Assembly: GCA_000775715.1 (NCBI GenBank)
Contig: JRWQ01000016.1
Span: 19,394 to 83,393, forward strand
DNA: 64,000 nucleotides
Origin: Vibrio tubiashii
GTDB lineage: Bacteria > Pseudomonadota > Gammaproteobacteria > Enterobacterales > Vibrionaceae
Direction of reading: 5' to 3'
Shown here: positions 60,445 through 64,000 of the stretch, piece by piece
How the letters are laid out: each line of letters begins with the position of its first letter
How positions within the stretch are numbered: position 1 is the stretch's first letter
Notes under the pieces: model-generated
Told to the model about the DNA's origin: nothing
The model's input: only the letters and a program-made list of their open reading frames with translations
Databases searched by the model: none
Program-made: the position numbers and the translations under genes

Positions 60445-61002
60445 GTGGATAACTTTGATCAAGCACTCAACGCTTTGAACCGTGGAGAAGTCATTGCTTA
60501 CCCAACGGAAGGGGTGTTTGGTGTCGGATGTGACCCTGATAATAGCGACGCGGTACGTAAGTTATTGCAACTAAAACAGCGTCCGGAAGAGAAGGGGTTG
60601 ATCCTTATCGCAGCTGATTATGAGCAGCTTGTGCCGTATATAGATGAGTTTCAATTGACAGAAGAACAGTTAGCAAGAGTTAAACAGAGTTGGCCGGGAC
60701 CCGTGACTTGGATAATGCCGTGTAGTTCGCGCGTCTCTTCATTGGTATCGGGTCAGCATCAATCGATTGCAGTTCGCGTAACGGATCATCCTTTGGTACA
60801 AAAGATGTGCCATGCATTTGCAAAACCGTTAACCTCCACTAGCGCCAACCTAACGGGTCAGCCAGCCTGTTTAACTAGCGAAGAGGTATACCAGCAATTT
60901 GGCCGAGATCAGATTCTTGTGCTTGAGGGCAAAACCGGCGGAAGAGAAAAGCCGAGCGAAATTCGTGACGCTAAAACACTACAAGTACTAAGACAGGGAT
61001 AA
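60445..61002 (+). CDS. tsaC: Threonylcarbamoyl-AMP synthase TsaC
   Basis: Makes the TC-AMP intermediate for t6A37 of tRNA; 185 residues of the Sua5/YciO/YrdC fold. Motifs: VIAYPTEGVFGVGCDP, KQRPEEKGLILIA and LTSTSANLTGQP. Translation starts at GTG (60445) after AAGGTG. First of tsaC-hemF-aroE-DUF1488. Confidence 0.94.
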   Translation: MDNFDQALNALNRGEVIAYPTEGVFGVGCDPDNSDAVRKLLQLKQRPEEKGLILIAADYEQLVPYIDEFQLTEEQLARVKQSWPGPVTWIMPCSSRVSSLVSGQHQSIAVRVTDHPLVQKMCHAFAKPLTSTSANLTGQPACLTSEEVYQQFGRDQILVLEGKTGGREKPSEIRDAKTLQVLRQG

Positions 61003-61938
<936 letters not shown>

Positions 61939-61965
61939 GACTTTTTTCCCTCTATATATAGTGAT

Positions 61966-61993
61966 AGGGTCATGACAGTGACCCTTTCTTATT
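61966..61993 (+). terminator. Possible terminator after hemF
   Basis: AGGGTCA / TGACCCT, a 7-bp stem with a 6-nt loop and TTCTTATTT. It lies between hemF and aroE, so transcription of aroE may be partly separate. Confidence 0.6.
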
Positions 61994-62011
61994 TATGGAG
62001 CAAATCAGGTT

Positions 62012-62845
62012 ATGGACCACCAAATTGATAAGTACGCCGTATTTGGCAATCCGATTTCACACAGCAAATCACCTTTTATCCATACCTTGTTTGCACGCCA
62101 AACGAATCAGAACCTTGAGTACACGGCAAAAACAGCGCCACCAGAAGAGTTTGCAGCAGCAGCTGCAGCTTTCTTTGCCCAAGGGGGTAAAGGTTGCAAC
62201 ATTACCGCCCCTTTTAAAGAGCAAGCATTTCAGTTTGCAGATCGTCTAACAGAGCGTGCTAAGCTTGCAGGTGCGGTAAATACGCTTAAGAAGTTAGATG
62301 ATGGTGAGATTATCGGTGATACCACTGATGGTGCGGGTTTAGTGCAAGATCTTCTTGCCATGCAGGTCGAACTTAAAGACGCTCGTATTTTATTGATTGG
62401 TGCTGGTGGGGCGGCAAGAGGGGTGATTCAACCGCTACTTGAGCAAAACCCGCAGCAGTTAGTGATCACCAATCGTACCTATTCCAAAGCACAGCAACTG
62501 GCCGAGATGTTCGAAAGTTTTGGTAACATCAGTGCGATGCCAATGGATGATGTTGAACAAGCCTATGATGTGGTGCTTAACGCCTCTTCTTCAGGTTTAC
62601 ATGGCGACTTGCCCGCAATTTCAGCCGATATCTTTGATGCGAACACTACTTGTTATGACATGGTTTATGGCAAAGGTGTGACTCGATTTAACCAGTGGGC
62701 TCTCGATAATGGTGCAGCAAAGGCATTTGATGGCCTTGGTATGCTAGTCGGTCAGGCAGCTGAAAGCTTTATGCTTTGGCGCGGCCTAAGACCGGGCACT
62801 AAACAGATCCTGCGTGAGCTAAGAAAAAATCTAGAGGGCTTGTAA
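62012..62845 (+). CDS. aroE: Shikimate dehydrogenase AroE
   Basis: NADPH-dependent step of the shikimate pathway to aromatic amino acids; 277 residues. The substrate site is NPISHSKSP, the NADP loop is [10 protein letters not shown] and NRTYSKA, and the lysine-bearing TAPFKE and C-terminal [13 protein letters not shown] are present. Its stop overlaps the next ATG (TAATG). Confidence 0.97.
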   Translation: MDHQIDKYAVFGNPISHSKSPFIHTLFARQTNQNLEYTAKTAPPEEFAAAAAAFFAQGGKGCNITAPFKEQAFQFADRLTERAKLAGAVNTLKKLDDGEIIGDTTDGAGLVQDLLAMQVELKDARILLIGAGGAARGVIQPLLEQNPQQLVITNRTYSKAQQLAEMFESFGNISAMPMDDVEQAYDVVLNASSSGLHGDLPAISADIFDANTTCYDMVYGKGVTRFNQWALDNGAAKAFDGLGMLVGQAAESFMLWRGLRPGTKQILRELRKNLEGL

Positions 62846-63111
62846 TGAATCAATCGATTCTATTTCCCGACATCCAGTCTTGGGACCAAGATAAGCAAGC
62901 GGTGTTGTTTTCAGCGCAGCAGGCGGGAGCACTTATTCAGTGCTTGGTAACGAAAGCTGAACTAGAGAAGTTGTCTGGTCAGACGGTTGATAATGAACAG
63001 CAAGCTCTCGAAGTGTTCTCTCAATACCGATTTGATCTTGAAGAGCTTGCTGAAGAGTTAATTGAAGACGAAGAGTTCAACGCTCAAGGTTGGATTGCAG
63101 TCGTTAGTTAA
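62845..63111 (+). CDS. DUF1488 family protein
   Basis: Small acidic cytoplasmic protein of 88 residues (IQSWDQDKQAVLFSAQQAG, then FDLEELAEELIEDEEFN). DUF1488 proteins follow aroE in many Gammaproteobacteria; function unknown. The ATG overlaps the aroE stop by 1 nt. The 3' end overlaps the convergent YrdA-like gene by 8 nt. Confidence 0.88.
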   Translation: MNQSILFPDIQSWDQDKQAVLFSAQQAGALIQCLVTKAELEKLSGQTVDNEQQALEVFSQYRFDLEELAEELIEDEEFNAQGWIAVVS

Positions 63112-63655
63112 TCTCTGCGACTTGGTGCAGGTAATCTTCTTTGTTCTGCACATAGTTATCGGCAGATTTTTGCAAGAAAGCGCGCTCCTTATCGTTCAAT
63201 GGGCGCGCTTGTTTTACTGGGCTACCGACATAGAGAAAGCCACTCTCTAACACTTTCCCTGGTGGCACCAAACTCCCTGCACCGATCATAACCCCTTCTT
63301 CTATTATTGCGCCGTCTAAAACAATCGCGCCCATTCCCACTAACACTCTATCTTTAATCGTGCAGCCATGGAGCATGACTTTATGGCCGATGGTGACATC
63401 ATTGCCTATGATTAGGGGGTAGCCGTTAGGGTTGTCTTTATTCTTATGAGTAACGTGCAGTACGCTACCATCTTGAATATTGGTTCGCTCTCCAATGTGA
63501 ATATGGTTTACATCACCACGGGCAGCCACGAGTGGCCAGACGCTAGAGTCGTCGCCAATGCGGATATCTCCTACTAATACCGAACTGCTATCTATATAGA
63601 TGCGTTCACCTAGTTGTGGCTTTATACCTTTGTAACTGCGTAAAGAGGTCATCAT
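63104..63655 (-). CDS. Gamma-carbonic-anhydrase family protein (YrdA-like)
   Basis: A 183-residue left-handed beta-helix protein with repeated hexapeptides and conserved metal ligands in VAARGDVNHIHIG and VTIGHKVMLHGCTI. It belongs to the gamma-CA/YrdA group; enzymatic activity is unproven in most members. The start may be the first or second Met. It is convergent with DUF1488, ending inside it. Confidence 0.92.
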   Translation of the reverse strand: MMTSLRSYKGIKPQLGERIYIDSSSVLVGDIRIGDDSSVWPLVAARGDVNHIHIGERTNIQDGSVLHVTHKNKDNPNGYPLIIGNDVTIGHKVMLHGCTIKDRVLVGMGAIVLDGAIIEEGVMIGAGSLVPPGKVLESGFLYVGSPVKQARPLNDKERAFLQKSADNYVQNKEDYLHQVAEIN

Positions 63656-63724
63656 TTTTCCTTGTCCTAGAGGAGAATTGCCATGATAAGGCTATAAAAG
63701 TGGCAAAAACAGGTGGTTTTGAAT

Positions 63725-63800
63725 AGAAAATACACAAACAATAAAAAAATCAAAAAAAACGCGAAAAAGGGCTTGCCAATGTGATGGCGATCTCTATAAT
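63725..63800 (+). promoter_or_regulatory. rRNA operon promoter P1 with UP-like A-tracts
   Basis: The -35 TTGCCA (63773-63778), 16-bp spacer and -10 TATAAT (63795-63800), with GCCCCC right after it and CTGACACGG further on, match rrn P1. The upstream A-rich stretch (63725-63770) resembles an UP element. Fis sites are likely but not resolved. Confidence 0.88.
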
Positions 63801-63901
63801 GCCCCCTCGCTGACACGGCAACGCTTCGTTAGAAACGTTAGGCCAGTTAGCAAGGTCAATTAGCCAAGTGGAAACGCTTGAAAAAAGTTTGAAAAAAGTG
63901 G

Positions 63902-63929
63902 TTGACACTAAACTTTAACTCGCTAAAAT
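63902..63929 (+). promoter_or_regulatory. rRNA operon promoter P2
   Basis: Perfect -35 TTGACA (63902-63907), 16-bp spacer and -10 TAAAAT (63924-63929), about 130 bp after P1 as in other rrn operons. Confidence 0.85.
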
Positions 63930-63945
63930 GACCGCCTCTTCGTGA

Positions 63946-63981
63946 GTGACATGAGTCACAAACAAGAGTAGCTCTTTAACA
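63946..63981 (+). promoter_or_regulatory. rrn leader antitermination site (boxB-like hairpin and boxA)
   Basis: GTGAC-ATGA-GTCAC (63946-63959) is the boxB-like stem, and AGCTCTTTAACA (from 63970) matches boxA, used by the Nus antitermination complex. The 16S gene should begin shortly after the window end; none of it is seen here. Confidence 0.87.
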
Positions 63982-64000
63982 ATATAAACCTATCAATCTG

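Noticed and set aside
63982..64000. Start of 16S rRNA gene
   Set aside because: The last bases are still leader after boxA; the typical 16S 5' sequence is not reached.

Overview
The window is the replication-origin region of the large chromosome of a Vibrio (Vibrionaceae, Gammaproteobacteria). This rests on the gene order around a recognisable oriC between mnmG and mioC, on dnaA-dnaN-recF-gyrB about 7 kb away, and on protein sequences of clear gammaproteobacterial and Vibrio type. I see no prophage, insertion sequence, integron, CRISPR array or tRNA. The species cannot be fixed from the sequence alone.

Layout. 1-4248 (minus): mnmG-rsmG-parA-parB, which modify tRNA and rRNA and segregate the chromosome. 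4249-4734: oriC, with three AT-rich 13-mers, 14 GATC sites in 226 bp and five DnaA boxes. 4735-9055 (minus): mioC, mnmE, yidC-yidD-rnpA-rpmH. 9286-11558 (minus): a polar amino-acid ABC transporter with an internal attenuating terminator. 11956-18049 (plus): dnaA-dnaN-recF-gyrB. 18208-18919: heat-shock promoter, RNA thermometer and ibpA. 19019-23481 (minus): avtA and glyQS. 23710-24492: manganese riboswitch and mneA-type exporter. 24792-31647: the least conserved-looking part, with an orphan oligopeptide-type binding protein, a small membrane protein, an AraC-type regulator, a DUF2141 lipoprotein plus OpgC-like acyltransferase pair, tusA, a small membrane protein and a LysR regulator. 31797-39544 (minus): acuI, then ilvL-ilvGMEDA with a leader-peptide attenuator. 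39752-43339: comM, an outer-membrane protein and a YihG-type acyltransferase. 43379-46969 (minus): ccoG-srkA-dsbA and yihD. 47068-49644: a newly spotted 55-codon gene, a Spo0M-like gene, trhA and DUF3157. 49653-55386 (minus): trkH, trkA, rsmB, fmt, def. 55564-58581 (plus): an envelope protein gene, dprA, smg, yrdD. 58660-60282 (minus): purEK under a PurR box. 60445-63111 (plus): tsaC-hemF-aroE-DUF1488. 63104-63655 (minus): a gamma-carbonic-anhydrase-like gene. 63773-64000: promoters and antitermination leader of an rRNA operon whose 16S gene lies just past the window.

Most genes are housekeeping functions for replication start, segregation, translation (tRNA and rRNA modification, fMet, deformylase, GlyRS), membrane insertion and branched-chain amino-acid synthesis. 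Two genes, comM and dprA, belong to natural transformation. The interest lies mainly in RNA-level control: a ROSE-like thermometer, a Mn riboswitch, an ilv leader peptide, an ABC-operon attenuator, and a hairpin that buries the Shine-Dalgarno of the OpgC-like gene. No wholly new multi-gene system is evident. The best candidates for undescribed biology are that hairpin, the 55-codon gene with its palindrome-rich upstream region, a parS-like palindrome in the 3' end of recF, and a structured element between lysR and acuI.
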